A stretch of 64,000 nucleotides of DNA from contig NZ_BLPG01000001.1 of assembly GCF_011764445.1 (NCBI RefSeq), positions 8,733,316 to 8,797,315 on the forward strand. The letters run 5' to 3'. Under the pieces are notes generated by a model. The model worked only from the letters and a program-made list of their open reading frames with translations, was not told where the DNA came from and ran no database searches. This DNA comes from Phytohabitans rumicis (lineage in GTDB: Bacteria > Actinomycetota > Actinomycetes > Mycobacteriales > Micromonosporaceae). Numbering within the stretch: position 1 is the first letter of the stretch; each line of letters starts with the position of its first letter. Of the stretch, positions 8,846-17,196 are shown piece by piece. The translations under genes were made by a program, and so were the position numbers.

Positions 8846-9006
8846 CTGCTCGTTTGCTCACGTATTCACATCCATGATTCAATAGCCGCGCGCGTGCTGG
8901 CTTGCGAGTGGCCTTTCTCGACCGCGATGGCGCGCCGGGTGTGGGTGTCAACGGGCGACACCCCCGGCGAGTGCCGTTGACGACTCTTGCGACGAAAGGC
9001 AACGAT

Positions 9007-10086
9007 GTGAAAGCGAAACGCAGGTTGGCGGTGCTTGTCGCCGCCGCGCTGGTGGGTAGCGGGATCCCGCTGCTCATCAAACCCACCCCCGCGCTGGCGC
9101 ACGGCGCGTTCGTGTCTCCGCCCACCCGCACGTACACGTGCTATCTGGACGGTAAGGCGAACGGCAACGGCGACCTCAATCCGACCATTCCGGCCTGTGT
9201 GGACGCCGTGGCCCAGGGCGGCAAGCAGCCGCTGTGGGACTTCTACGCCATCCTCCAGAGCAACGCCGCAGGCCAGCACCGGACGATCATCCCGGACGGC
9301 CAGCTCTGCGGCGGCGGCACCACGAAGTACGCGGCCTACAACGCGGCGCGGGCCGACTGGCCGGTCACCCAGCTCCAGTCCGGCGCCACGATGACGTTCC
9401 GCTACAACGCGTGGGCGCCGCACCCGGGCACCTGGTACCAGTACATCACCCGGGACGGGTTCGACCCGACCCAGCCGCTGCGCTGGTCCGACCTGGACGC
9501 CACGCCCTTCGACCAGGTCACCAACCCGCCGCTGGGCAGCGGGACGTCGGGCGCCGAGTACTCCTGGACCGCCCGGCTGCCCAACAAGACGGGCCGCCAC
9601 ATCATCTACTCGATCTGGCAGCGCTCGGACAGCCCAGAGGCGTTTTACAACTGCGTCGACGTGCAGTTCGGTGGGACGACGCCGACCACCCCGCCGACGA
9701 CCCCGCCCACGACGCCTCCCACCACTGCGCCGACGACGCCACCCACCACGCCGCCCACCACCGCGCCCACGAGCGGCCCGGCCACGTGTACGGCGACGGT
9801 GCGCACCGTGAGCCAGTGGAGCGGCGGCTTCCAGGGCGAGGTGACCGTCCGCAACAACAGCACCGCCGCGGTCAACCCGTGGACGGCCACGTGGACCATG
9901 CCGGCCGGCGCGACGATCAACAGCGGCTGGAACGCCACGGTCACCCAGAGCGGCACCACGGTGACCGCCGCGGCGCCGAGCTGGAGTACCAGCCTGGCAG
10001 CCGGTGCGTCGGCGACCATCGGCTTCGTCAGCAGCGGCTCCCCCGGCCCCACAGGCGTACGCCTAAACAACGCTGTCTGCACCTAG
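9007..10086 (+). CDS. AA10 lytic polysaccharide monooxygenase with CBM2
   Basis: A 359-residue secreted copper enzyme that oxidatively cleaves cellulose or chitin. GTG 9007 follows GAAAGG. The signal peptide ends at ALA, so the mature protein would begin at His32 (HGAFVSPPTRTY), the first ligand of the copper histidine brace; His139 in APHPGTW is the second. A Pro/Thr linker (about residues 222-256) leads to a C-terminal CBM2 starting near CTATV with the paired cysteines and tryptophans of that family. CBM2 suggests a cellulose target, shared with the GH5 enzyme at 35392. Polarity or regioselectivity cannot be read here. Confidence 0.93.
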   Translation: MKAKRRLAVLVAAALVGSGIPLLIKPTPALAHGAFVSPPTRTYTCYLDGKANGNGDLNPTIPACVDAVAQGGKQPLWDFYAILQSNAAGQHRTIIPDGQLCGGGTTKYAAYNAARADWPVTQLQSGATMTFRYNAWAPHPGTWYQYITRDGFDPTQPLRWSDLDATPFDQVTNPPLGSGTSGAEYSWTARLPNKTGRHIIYSIWQRSDSPEAFYNCVDVQFGGTTPTTPPTTPPTTPPTTAPTTPPTTPPTTAPTSGPATCTATVRTVSQWSGGFQGEVTVRNNSTAAVNPWTATWTMPAGATINSGWNATVTQSGTTVTAAAPSWSTSLAAGASATIGFVSSGSPGPTGVRLNNAVCT

Positions 10087-10098
10087 CGTTCACCGGTT

Positions 10099-10146
10099 AG
10101 GAAGGGCCCCCTGCTATGCGGAAAGCGATAGCAGGGGGCCCTTCCT
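10099..10146. terminator. Perfect 19-bp-arm palindrome, bidirectional terminator-like
   Basis: Arms at 10099-10117 and 10128-10146 are perfect reverse complements around a 10-base loop. The arms contain GGAAGGGCCCCC and its complement. It starts 12 bases after the LPMO stop, so it probably terminates that transcript. The sequence also has the look of a dispersed intergenic palindrome. Confidence 0.75.
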
Positions 10147-10192
10147 TGCATCCGGACGCAACCGCGGACCCCGCCGCATCCGTTAAGGGGGT

Positions 10193-10707
10193 GTGGATTC
10201 GGAGTACGTGGAGTTCGTGTCGGCACGATTGGCCAGGTGGCACCGCGCGGCGTACCTGCTGTGCGGTGACGAGCACCGGGCCGACGATCTGGTGCAGACC
10301 ACTGTCACGAAGCTCTACGTGCACTGGGATCGCGCGCAGAAGGCGGACAATCTCGACGGGTACGTGCACCGGATGCTGGTGCGGTCGTACATCGACGAGC
10401 GTCGCCTGGCCTGGTCGAAGGTGTGGCTCATGTCGGCCACCCCGGAGCGGGGTGACCTGGGCGAGTCCGGTGTGGAGACCCGCGACCTGGTAGTCCGGGC
10501 GCTGGCCGACCTGCCCAAGGGGCAGCGGACGGTGCTGGTCATGCGGTTCCTCTGTGACATGCCCGTGGAGAGCGTCGCGGCGGCGATGCGCTGCTCGACC
10601 GGCAACGTCAAGGCACAGACCTCCCGGGGCTCGCGACACTGCGCGAGCGTCTCGGGGACACGCCCTTCGTGGCAGCGCGGGACGGCAACGGGAGGGAACC
10701 GGCGTGA
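10193..10707 (+). CDS. SigE-family ECF sigma-70 factor (one-base frame break)
   Basis: A small sigma factor of the SigE/SigM type of actinobacteria. The region 2 part has LLCGDEHRADDLVQTTVTKLY and region 4 has LPKGQRTVLVMRFLCDMPV followed by STGNVKAQTSRG. Near 10629-10631 a base is missing; adding one gives GLATLRERLGDTPFVAARDG and a stop at 10705-10707 that overlaps the GTG of the next gene. The full protein would be about 171 residues, as usual for the family. GTG 10193 follows AAGGGGG. The coupled downstream gene is probably its membrane-bound partner. Confidence 0.82.
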
Positions 10708-11983
10708 GGAGCGACATCGAGGACCGGGCGAACGACGTACGCGTGCTGCTGGAGACGGCTCGGGTGCCGGACCCGCGCGCGGACCTGGCGCGCGCGATGG
10801 CGGCGGGCGTCACCGTGCGGCGGCGCCGCCGGTACCTCGCGGTGGCGACCGCGACGGTGGTGGCGGCGGTCGCCGCCGCGTCGGTCAGTCAGGCCCTGAA
10901 CACGACCGGGAACGACCGGACGGCGCCGCCCATCGGCGACGCGGTCACCGCCACGCCGGCCCCGTTCGCCTCGTGCACGGTACGGAAGCTGGCGGCGCCG
11001 GCCGGTGTGGGGACGCTCACCGGGCGGGTGGCGGCCGACCCCACGGGCCGGTATGCGGTCGGGGGCGTGGTCACGAAGGACGGTCGCACGATGGTGGTGC
11101 GCTGGACGGACGGCACGCCCGAGGTGCTGAAGGTGCCGGCCGAGGCGGTCGACGCGGTCGCGGTCAACGCCTCCGGCACCGTGGTCGGGACGGCCGTCAC
11201 CCCGGCGAGCGGAGAGCAGTTCGCGTGGGTGCTGGACGGCGGCGGCGATTTCCGCAAGCTGCCACTGGTGTCGAAGACGGGCCCGGTGACGCCGTACGCG
11301 ATCAACGCGCGCGGCGACGTGGTCGGCGACGCGGTGCGCGGCGAACGGACGGTCGTGGTGCTCTGGCCGGCCGCCGAGCCGAAGCGGGCGGTCGTGCTGG
11401 ACGCCCCCGACAACGCCCGGGCGACGGGCATCGCCGACGACGGGACGGTGGTCGGCGCGCTGGGCAGCGGCACCCTGCCGTACGCGTGGGGGCCGGACGG
11501 GAACGGCCGCCGGCTGGCGCTGCCGGAGGGCGCGGACACCGGCCGGGTGCTGGCCGTACGCGGGCAGTGGGCCGCCGGCTGGGTCGGCGCCGCGCCGGAC
11601 GAGACCGCGCCGCCGCAGGCCAGCGACAAGGGCTTCACCGGCATCGACCCGCTGCTCCCGCTGGGCAACGACAATGTCCGCCGGATGGCGGCCCGCTGGA
11701 ACCTGGCGACCGGCGACGTCGACGTCTGGCCGGACCGGTCCGAGCCGGCGATCGCGGTGAACTCCTCGGGCTGGGTGGTGCTGCCCGCGCCCGATGGGGG
11801 AGCGGCGCAGGTGGCCCGCGACGGCGCCCCGGTCACCCTGCCCGGCTCGGAGGCGGCCTACCCGGTGTCCCTCAGCGACGACGCCCGCGTCCTGTACGGG
11901 CTGCGCGCCCTCGTGATCGAGCCCACGCCGGTCCGGGGATCGTCGTCGAGAAGTTGGCCGACCCGCTCGTCTGGAGCTGCTAG
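10704..11983 (+). CDS. Membrane-anchored protein with HAF-like repeats, SigE partner
   Basis: Starts with GTG overlapping the sigma-factor stop. A charged cytoplasmic N terminus of about 38 residues precedes one membrane helix (YLAVATATVVAAVAAASVS), and the large outer part carries repeated G-VVG and A-N-G-VVG motifs of the kind seen in HAF/beta-propeller proteins. The layout is that of proteins encoded after SigE-family sigma factors, so an anti-sigma or sensing role is likely but unproven. Near 11933-11938 one base is missing; restoring it gives a normal end (GIVVEKLADPLVWSC, stop at 11983). It converges on the toxin gene with a four-base overlap. Confidence 0.75.
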
Positions 11984-12297
11984 GTCAGCTCGAACAGGTC
12001 GCGCAGGGCCGAGTCGAGCCGGGCCAGGCTGGCGCCGGTGATCATGCCGAGCCGTTCGGCGCCGGCGGCCGCCGGCAGGCGGCGCATCCGGTTGACCACC
12101 ACGACGCCGGACACCGGGTCGGTCTCGGACAGCGGCACCGCGAACGGTGGCAGGTCCGTGGTGCCCCGCTGCCGGACCACGGGCGCGCAGTACGGCGCGG
12201 CGTTGGGGCGTTCGTTGTGCGTATCGCCGGAGAGCACGACGACCCGGTAGCGCAGGTCGGCCCGGTCGCCGATGGTCCAGACCTCGCCGCGGTTCAC
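11980..12297 (-). CDS. PemK/MazF-like toxin without a visible antitoxin
   Basis: A 105-residue protein with the start of PemK/MazF ribonucleases (MNRGEVWTI, then RYRVVVLSGD) and a late LGMITGASLARLDSAL segment like their last helix. Active members cleave mRNA and are neutralised by a small upstream antitoxin. Here only 20 bases separate it from the GntR gene upstream, so no antitoxin can be encoded there, and none is seen downstream. It may be an orphan, a non-toxic homologue, or paired in trans. Confidence 0.7.
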   Translation of the reverse strand: MNRGEVWTIGDRADLRYRVVVLSGDTHNERPNAAPYCAPVVRQRGTTDLPPFAVPLSETDPVSGVVVVNRMRRLPAAAGAERLGMITGASLARLDSALRDLFELT

Positions 12298-12317
12298 GGG
12301 CAGATGGTACGCCCGCC

Positions 12318-13028
12318 CTAGCGGCGGGGCACGCGCGAGATCCGCTCGCGGATGTCGGTGAAGTGGTCGGCCATCGCCGCGGCGAGCACTTCGGGGTCGC
12401 CGCCGCGCAGCGCGGTCAGGATCGCCCGGTGCGCGGCCGCCGCCGCTTCCGGCTTGTCTTCGGTACGCGGGAGCTGCGCGTTGACCTTGTCGAAGACGCT
12501 CCAGAAGACCCGCAGCAGGTCGCTGATCAGGTCGTTGCGCAGCGGCTGGTAGAGCGTCTTGTGGAAGAGCCAGTCCGCTTCCGGGGAGTAGTGCCCCTGG
12601 GCGGCCTCCCGTTCCATCGTGGACACGGCGTTTTCCAGCGTGTCGATGTCGGCGTCGTCGATCTGGGCCAGCACCTGGCGTACCAGGCCGGTCTCCAGCA
12701 CCTCGCGGATCTGCACCAGGTCGCCGATGTCGCGCAGGTCACCGTGCAGGGACAGGTGGCTGTGGAAGGTCAGGCCGGCTTCGAGCGGCGAGAACGAGGG
12801 GGTGCCGACGTACGTGCCGAGACCGTGGCGGATGTCCACGATGCCGAGCGCCTGCAGCGCCTTGATCGCCTCGCGCAGCGGGTGCCGGCTGACCGACAGC
12901 TCGGCCATCAGCTCGCTCTCGGTGGGCAGCAGGGAGCCAGGAGCCAGTCCGCGCCGGACGATCAGGTCCTTGATCGCTTCTTGCAGCGCCCGCTGGTTTT
13001 CGCTGGCTCCCCGCCGCGGGTGGGTCAT
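12318..13028 (-). CDS. FadR-subfamily GntR transcriptional regulator
   Basis: A 236-residue regulator with an N-terminal winged helix (LPTESELMAELSVSRHPLREAIKALQALGIVDIRHGLGTYV) and a C-terminal all-helical FCD ligand domain with acidic and histidine residues that bind metal and an organic acid in this family. A GGACGTCC operator lies 23 bases upstream of its start, and the same motif lies upstream of the next gene, a sialidase. This suggests autoregulation and control of sialoside use. The ligand is unknown. Confidence 0.9.
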   Translation of the reverse strand: MTHPRRGASENQRALQEAIKDLIVRRGLAPGSLLPTESELMAELSVSRHPLREAIKALQALGIVDIRHGLGTYVGTPSFSPLEAGLTFHSHLSLHGDLRDIGDLVQIREVLETGLVRQVLAQIDDADIDTLENAVSTMEREAAQGHYSPEADWLFHKTLYQPLRNDLISDLLRVFWSVFDKVNAQLPRTEDKPEAAAAAHRAILTALRGGDPEVLAAAMADHFTDIRERISRVPRR

Positions 13029-13046
13029 GGTGCTCCTCTAGCAAGT

Positions 13047-13060
13047 CATAGGACGTCCGA
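13047..13060. promoter_or_regulatory. FadR/GntR operator, regulator promoter
   Basis: CATAGGACGTCCGA, with the perfect palindrome GGACGTCC at 13051-13058, lies just upstream of the regulator ATG. The same 13 bases CATAGGACGTCCG recur at 14268-14280. A centred TAGGAC/GTCCNA layout fits FadR-type sites. Confidence 0.6.
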
Positions 13061-13067
13061 GGTTACC

Positions 13068-14243
13068 CTATCGAATGTCCTGGATGGCGATCCGGCGGAA
13101 GGCTATCCTCTCGTACGTCCCCCAGTCACCGGTCTCGTACAGCACGCCGATGCTGGTGTGGCCCAACTGGACGAGGTCCGAGTAGCCCGCCGGCAGCCCC
13201 GAAAGGGCCAGCGCCGGCCGCCAGGTGGCCCCCTGGTCGGTGCTCACCCGCAGCGTCAGCGCCGCCCGGGCCGCGGGGTCGGCCGGACCGGCGAAGAGCA
13301 GGGCGGCGCCCGGCCCGGCGAGCTGCAGCACGCTGCCCTGCACGACCGGCCCGGCGAGGGTGGCCTGCGGCCGGTACGGGGCCTCCAGCGTCGCGCCACC
13401 GTCCCGGCTGTACGCGTCCGCCCGGGTGCCCGGCCCGGTGCCGTTGTGCTCGCGGGTGTTCAGGTAGAGCCGGCCGTCCGGCAGCTCGGCCACCGTGGTC
13501 TCGTTGACGTTGAGGTACCCGTTCGGGTTGTCGTCCACCGCGCCGATCCGCCAGGTCTGGCCGCCGTCGTCGCTGTAGAGCGTGTGCCCGCCGTAGTACT
13601 TGGCCTCGACGCCGGTGTCCGCCGAGCCGGCCGGCGGGGCGATGGAGTGGTTGGCCGGGATGACCAGGCGGTCCCGGTGCGGCCCGCGGGCCAGCCGGAC
13701 CCCGTGCACCGGGCCGGTGGCGTACCAGCGCCAGTTCTCCGCCTTGGCGCTCGCGGTGATCTCCCGCGGCGCCGACCACGTCGTACCCTCGTCGTCGCTG
13801 GACTGGACGAAGACCCGGCGGCTCTGGTCGGCCGGGACCTCGCCGCGCATGATCGTGGCCTCCGTCGCGGTCCCGCCGTTGTACGTCGAAAGCAGCACCA
13901 CCCGGCCGCTCGCGGTGACCACCGGTGCGGGGTTGCCGGACGTGTTGGCGCCGCTGTCCGCGACCACCGTCAGGGGCCCCCAGGTGCAGCCGCCGTCGGT
14001 GGACCGGCGCAGCACGAGGTCGATGTTGCCGGCGTCGCCGAGCCCGCCGACCCGGCCCTCGGCGAAGGCCAGCAGCGCGCCGGACCGGGTGGCGACGACG
14101 GCCGGGATGCGGAACCCGCTGTACCCCTCGGTCCCGGCGGTGTACGGCACCGACTCGGCGCAGGTGGGACGCTCCGCCGGCGTGGCCGGTGGGGCGCACG
14201 CGGTGGCCAGCAGGGCCACGCCACCCAGGAGGGCAAGTCTCAT
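13068..14243 (-). CDS. Exo-alpha-sialidase (GH33-like), lipoprotein or secreted
   Basis: A 391-residue sialidase that removes terminal sialic acids outside the cell. The FRIP motif is at residues 44-47, and four Asp-box repeats are visible (STDGGCTW, SSDDEGTTW, YSDDGGQTW, STDQGATW), typical of the six-bladed fold. The signal region LLGGVALLATAC has a near-lipobox with Cys16. ATG 14243 is preferred over 14270 because GGAG sits at good spacing before it and the hydrophobic core then begins at once. The GGACGTCC site upstream implies control by the neighbouring GntR protein. Confidence 0.9.
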   Translation of the reverse strand: MRLALLGGVALLATACAPPATPAERPTCAESVPYTAGTEGYSGFRIPAVVATRSGALLAFAEGRVGGLGDAGNIDLVLRRSTDGGCTWGPLTVVADSGANTSGNPAPVVTASGRVVLLSTYNGGTATEATIMRGEVPADQSRRVFVQSSDDEGTTWSAPREITASAKAENWRWYATGPVHGVRLARGPHRDRLVIPANHSIAPPAGSADTGVEAKYYGGHTLYSDDGGQTWRIGAVDDNPNGYLNVNETTVAELPDGRLYLNTREHNGTGPGTRADAYSRDGGATLEAPYRPQATLAGPVVQGSVLQLAGPGAALLFAGPADPAARAALTLRVSTDQGATWRPALALSGLPAGYSDLVQLGHTSIGVLYETGDWGTYERIAFRRIAIQDIR

Positions 14244-14267
14244 GTTCGTCTCCGCTCGTGGATCAGA

Positions 14268-14280
14268 CATAGGACGTCCG
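14268..14280. promoter_or_regulatory. FadR/GntR operator, sialidase promoter
   Basis: CATAGGACGTCCG with core GGACGTCC at 14272-14279, about 25 bases upstream of the sialidase start. It is identical over 13 bases to the site upstream of the GntR gene. Confidence 0.6.
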
Positions 14281-14388
14281 CTGTTGCGGAGACGTTAAGG
14301 GCGTGTGACGGCGCCAGTCAAGGAGGTTCGGTTCGCCCGGGGCTGGGTAAGGCGGCCTGAACTGGCCTTTCGACCGGAGGAGTTCACG

Positions 14389-14673
14389 ATGCTCACCTTG
14401 ACCGACAACGCGGTGGAAGTGATCCGCAACCTGACCGACCAGCCACAGGTGCCCGAGGGGGCCGGCCTGCGCATCGCCACCGACGCGACCGCGGGCTCGC
14501 TCATGCTCAGCCTGGCCGCCGAGCCCATGGAGGGCGACAAGGTCGTCGACGAGGCCGGGGCCCGGCTGTTCCTGGAGTCCGAAGCGGCGCGCATCCTCGA
14601 TGACAAGGCGCTCGACGCCAACGTGGACGCCAATGGCGCCGTGCAGTTCGCCGTGGGCGAGCAGCCTGGTTGA
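14389..14673 (+). CDS. HesB/IscA-like protein lacking the cluster cysteines
   Basis: A 94-residue protein with the start of the IscA/HesB fold (LTDNAVEVIRNLTDQ, then GAGLRIATD). The three cysteines that bind iron-sulfur intermediates in true A-type carriers are absent; the whole chain has no Cys. Similar cysteine-free relatives occur in actinobacteria without a known role. ATG 14389 follows GGAGGAG at good spacing. A hairpin at 14681-14715 follows the stop. Confidence 0.75.
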   Translation: MLTLTDNAVEVIRNLTDQPQVPEGAGLRIATDATAGSLMLSLAAEPMEGDKVVDEAGARLFLESEAARILDDKALDANVDANGAVQFAVGEQPG

Positions 14674-14680
14674 CGGTGAA

Positions 14681-14715
14681 GCGGGGGCGCTCCGCTGGTG
14701 CAGCGGTGCCCCCGC
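14681..14715 (+). terminator. Hairpin terminator after the HesB-like gene
   Basis: Outer arms GCGGGGGC (14681-14688) and GCCCCCGC (14708-14715), with an inner CCGCTG/CAGCGG stem. It starts 7 bases after the stop. No strong T-run follows. Confidence 0.7.
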
Positions 14716-14863
14716 TGCCGCTTTCCGGACGACAGAAACCCCCTAGGGCTGCCTCGCCGAAGGTTGACACTGACTCGGGTCTATGTAACAAACTTGAAAC
14801 GTAGCCTCGAATCTCGGCGATCCAGCCGGTAGCCGGGAGAGCGGCTGCCTGGGGAGGCCGGCA

Positions 14864-16153
14864 ATGCGACAGGTACCGCCGTCCAGCGGGCGCCTCGTCA
14901 GGGTGGCGATCCGCTCCCATAAGCGAATCTTTCGGGACACACTCACGGTCTGCCTGGCCGGGCAGCCCGATTTCACCGTCGTGGGTCACGTCGCCGACGA
15001 CGCCGCCCTGCTCGGCCTCTGCGACCTGTGCGGCCCCGACCTGATCCTGTACGACGCCGGTGCCGTCGTGGGGGAGGCCCTACGGGCTTTGCGTACCGTG
15101 CGTGACCGCCACGAACGCATCCGCGTGATCGTCCTCTACGAGCGGCTGTCCTCCGCCGAGCTGGCCGCCAGCCGGCAGGCCGGCGTGGACACGCTGATCC
15201 CGAGCTCGCACGGCCTCGACGCGCTGCTCATGCTGCTGCACCAGCACGTCGACGCGCTGCGCTTCGGGGTACCGGTGCCGGCCCCGGGCGGGCTCAGCGC
15301 CCAGGAACGGGAGATCATCACACTGACCGCCGCCGGCCACCCGGTGTGCCGCGTCGCCGAGCTGCTCAACATGACCCCGTTCGCGGTGGAAAACTGCAAG
15401 CGGCGCATCTACCAGAAGCTCGCCGTGACCAGCCAGAGCCACGCCATCGCCCGCGCCATCACCCTCGGGCTGGTCAACCGCGCGCCCCTGCCCCGCCCCC
15501 GGGTGTACGCCTCGGGCGGCCTGACCCTCGTCGTCCTCTGTGGACCCGACGTGCCCGCCCGGTATGACGTCGCCGTGGCGCTGCTCGCCCAGCGCATCCC
15601 GTTCGTGACCGACGGCGGCTCCGGTGGCGGGCTGGACCTGTGGGACCACGCCGGCTCCGGCACCGTCCCCGTGGTCCTCGTCGACCCCGCCGTCGAGGAC
15701 TGGCAGCGGCTCGGCGACTCCCGCGTACCGGTCATGGTGGTCTGCTCCAAGCCGATGAGCCGTGGCGAGACCCTCGACGCGCTGGGGCGGGGCGCGGTCG
15801 CGATCGTCGCCGCGGAGCGCGTCAGCGAGGCCCTCGTGCCCGCCCTCACCCTCGCCGCCGCCGGCCACCTGATCATCGACCCCACCGCGGCCAACTGGGT
15901 CCTCGCCGCCGCCGGCACCCACGCGGGCGAGCCGGAAAGCGGCCTGCCCGAGCTGACCACCCGCGAGGGCGACATCCTGCGCTCGATCGCGGCCGGCCAC
16001 AGCGTACGGCAGACGGCCCGGTCGCTCGGCATCGCCGAAAAGACCGTCGAGAACACCCAGGCGCGCCTGTTCCGCAAGCTGGGCGCCCGCAACCGCGCCG
16101 GCGCCCTGGCCACCGCCCACGCGCTCGGCATGCTGGAGCTCCTCAACCCCTAA
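14864..16153 (+). CDS. Duplicated receiver-like/LuxR HTH regulator
   Basis: A 429-residue protein built as two similar halves. Each half has a receiver-like Rossmann segment and a LuxR-type helix-turn-helix: LSAQEREIITLTAAGHPV with FAVENCKRRIYQKL near residues 145-190, and LTTREGDILRSIAAGHSV with KTVENTQARLFRKL near 365-410. The first receiver keeps parts of the fold (VRVAIRSHKRIFRDTL, DLILYDAG) but lacks a normal acidic pocket, so phosphorylation is doubtful. It converges with the siderophore formyltransferase, overlapping by 11 bases, and may regulate that locus; this is inference. Confidence 0.8.
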   Translation: MRQVPPSSGRLVRVAIRSHKRIFRDTLTVCLAGQPDFTVVGHVADDAALLGLCDLCGPDLILYDAGAVVGEALRALRTVRDRHERIRVIVLYERLSSAELAASRQAGVDTLIPSSHGLDALLMLLHQHVDALRFGVPVPAPGGLSAQEREIITLTAAGHPVCRVAELLNMTPFAVENCKRRIYQKLAVTSQSHAIARAITLGLVNRAPLPRPRVYASGGLTLVVLCGPDVPARYDVAVALLAQRIPFVTDGGSGGGLDLWDHAGSGTVPVVLVDPAVEDWQRLGDSRVPVMVVCSKPMSRGETLDALGRGAVAIVAAERVSEALVPALTLAAAGHLIIDPTAANWVLAAAGTHAGEPESGLPELTTREGDILRSIAAGHSVRQTARSLGIAEKTVENTQARLFRKLGARNRAGALATAHALGMLELLNP

Positions 16154-17099
16154 CCGTGCGGGTGGGGGTGAGGTAGCCGCCCATGGTGCGGAAGTATTCG
16201 AGCGCGGGCACGTCGGTGCCGTCGTCGAGGCGTACCCGCTTGATGAGCAGGCCGTGGTTGCGGCCATGGCGCGCGTCGGCGCCCGCGACGATCACGACGC
16301 CGTCGCCCTCGCGGATGAAGATCCGGCCGGGCGTGCCGCCGTAGCGGCCGTCGGAGACGGCGGCGGCCAGGATCCGCACCCGCTCGCCGCGGTGGTACGT
16401 GAACGCGTTCGGGTACGGGTCGGACTGCGCCCGGATCAGGCGTTCGAGGTCCTGCGCCGGCCAGTTCCAGTCGACGCGGCTGTCCTCGATGGAGCGCTTG
16501 TGGAAGAAGCTGGCCCGCGAGCGGTCCTGCTTGACCCAGTCGGTACGCCCCGAGGCGATCAGCGCCAGCCCGTCCACGGTGATCGGGCCGAAGAGCTCCA
16601 GCGTCTTGTGGAACAGGTCGGTCGCGGTGTCGGTGGGTTCGACGGGCACGGCGCGCTGGAGCACGATGTCGCCGGCGTCCAGCTCACCGTCCATCATGTG
16701 CGCGGTCACCCCGACCCGCTCCTCCCCGTTGATCAGGGCCCAGATGAGCGGGGAGAAGCCGGCGTACGCGGGCAGCAGCGAGTCGTGCACGTTGAGGGTG
16801 CCGAGGCGGGGCAGCGCGAAGATCTCCGGCGGGATCCAGGTGCGCCAGTTGGTCGCGACGATGACGTCCGGGTTGACCTCGCGCAGCCGTTCCACCAGGC
16901 TGTCGTCGGGGCGGTTGCGGATCTCCACGGGTACGCCGTGCTTCTCGGCCAACTCGGCGACGGAGTCGTCCCAGATCTTCTCGTACGCGTGATCGCTCTT
17001 GGGATGGGTGACCGCGAGGACGACCTCGTGGTCGGAGTCGAGCAGGGCCTGCAGGGTGCGGTGACCCCAGGTCTGGTACCCGAACATAACGACCCGCAT
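16143..17099 (-). CDS. Siderophore N5-hydroxyornithine formyltransferase
   Basis: A 318-residue enzyme of the methionyl-tRNA formyltransferase fold, related to CchA of coelichelin synthesis. It transfers a formyl group from N10-formyl-tetrahydrofolate to N5-hydroxyornithine, creating the hydroxamate ligand. The catalytic triad is intact: Asn103 and His105 in LNVHDSLLP and Asp141 in ELDAGD. The C-terminal domain resembles the small barrel of the family. It is divergent from the ornithine hydroxylase across two iron boxes. It is not the housekeeping Fmt, given its neighbours and short N terminus. Confidence 0.9.
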   Translation of the reverse strand: MRVVMFGYQTWGHRTLQALLDSDHEVVLAVTHPKSDHAYEKIWDDSVAELAEKHGVPVEIRNRPDDSLVERLREVNPDVIVATNWRTWIPPEIFALPRLGTLNVHDSLLPAYAGFSPLIWALINGEERVGVTAHMMDGELDAGDIVLQRAVPVEPTDTATDLFHKTLELFGPITVDGLALIASGRTDWVKQDRSRASFFHKRSIEDSRVDWNWPAQDLERLIRAQSDPYPNAFTYHRGERVRILAAAVSDGRYGGTPGRIFIREGDGVVIVAGADARHGRNHGLLIKRVRLDDGTDVPALEYFRTMGGYLTPTRTVRG

Positions 17100-17124
17100 T
17101 GACGACCCTCCACAGTGTGATCAG

Positions 17125-17143
17125 TTTGGCAAGGCTTGCCTAA
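17125..17143. promoter_or_regulatory. Iron box 1 (DtxR/IdeR-type)
   Basis: TTTGGCAAGGCTTGCCTAA matches 14 of 19 positions of the known consensus TTAGGTTAGGCTAACCTAA. It lies in the divergent promoter of the formyltransferase and hydroxylase genes, so both should be repressed when iron is plentiful. Confidence 0.7.
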
Positions 17144-17152
17144 CTCGATAAC

Positions 17153-17171
17153 TTAAGCAAGGCTGTCCTAA
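17153..17171. promoter_or_regulatory. Iron box 2 (DtxR/IdeR-type)
   Basis: TTAAGCAAGGCTGTCCTAA matches 14 of 19 positions of the iron-box consensus. It starts 28 bases after box 1 and 26 bases before the hydroxylase ATG. Confidence 0.7.
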
Positions 17172-17196
17172 GTCGCAACCGAGTGATGGGGCAGGC

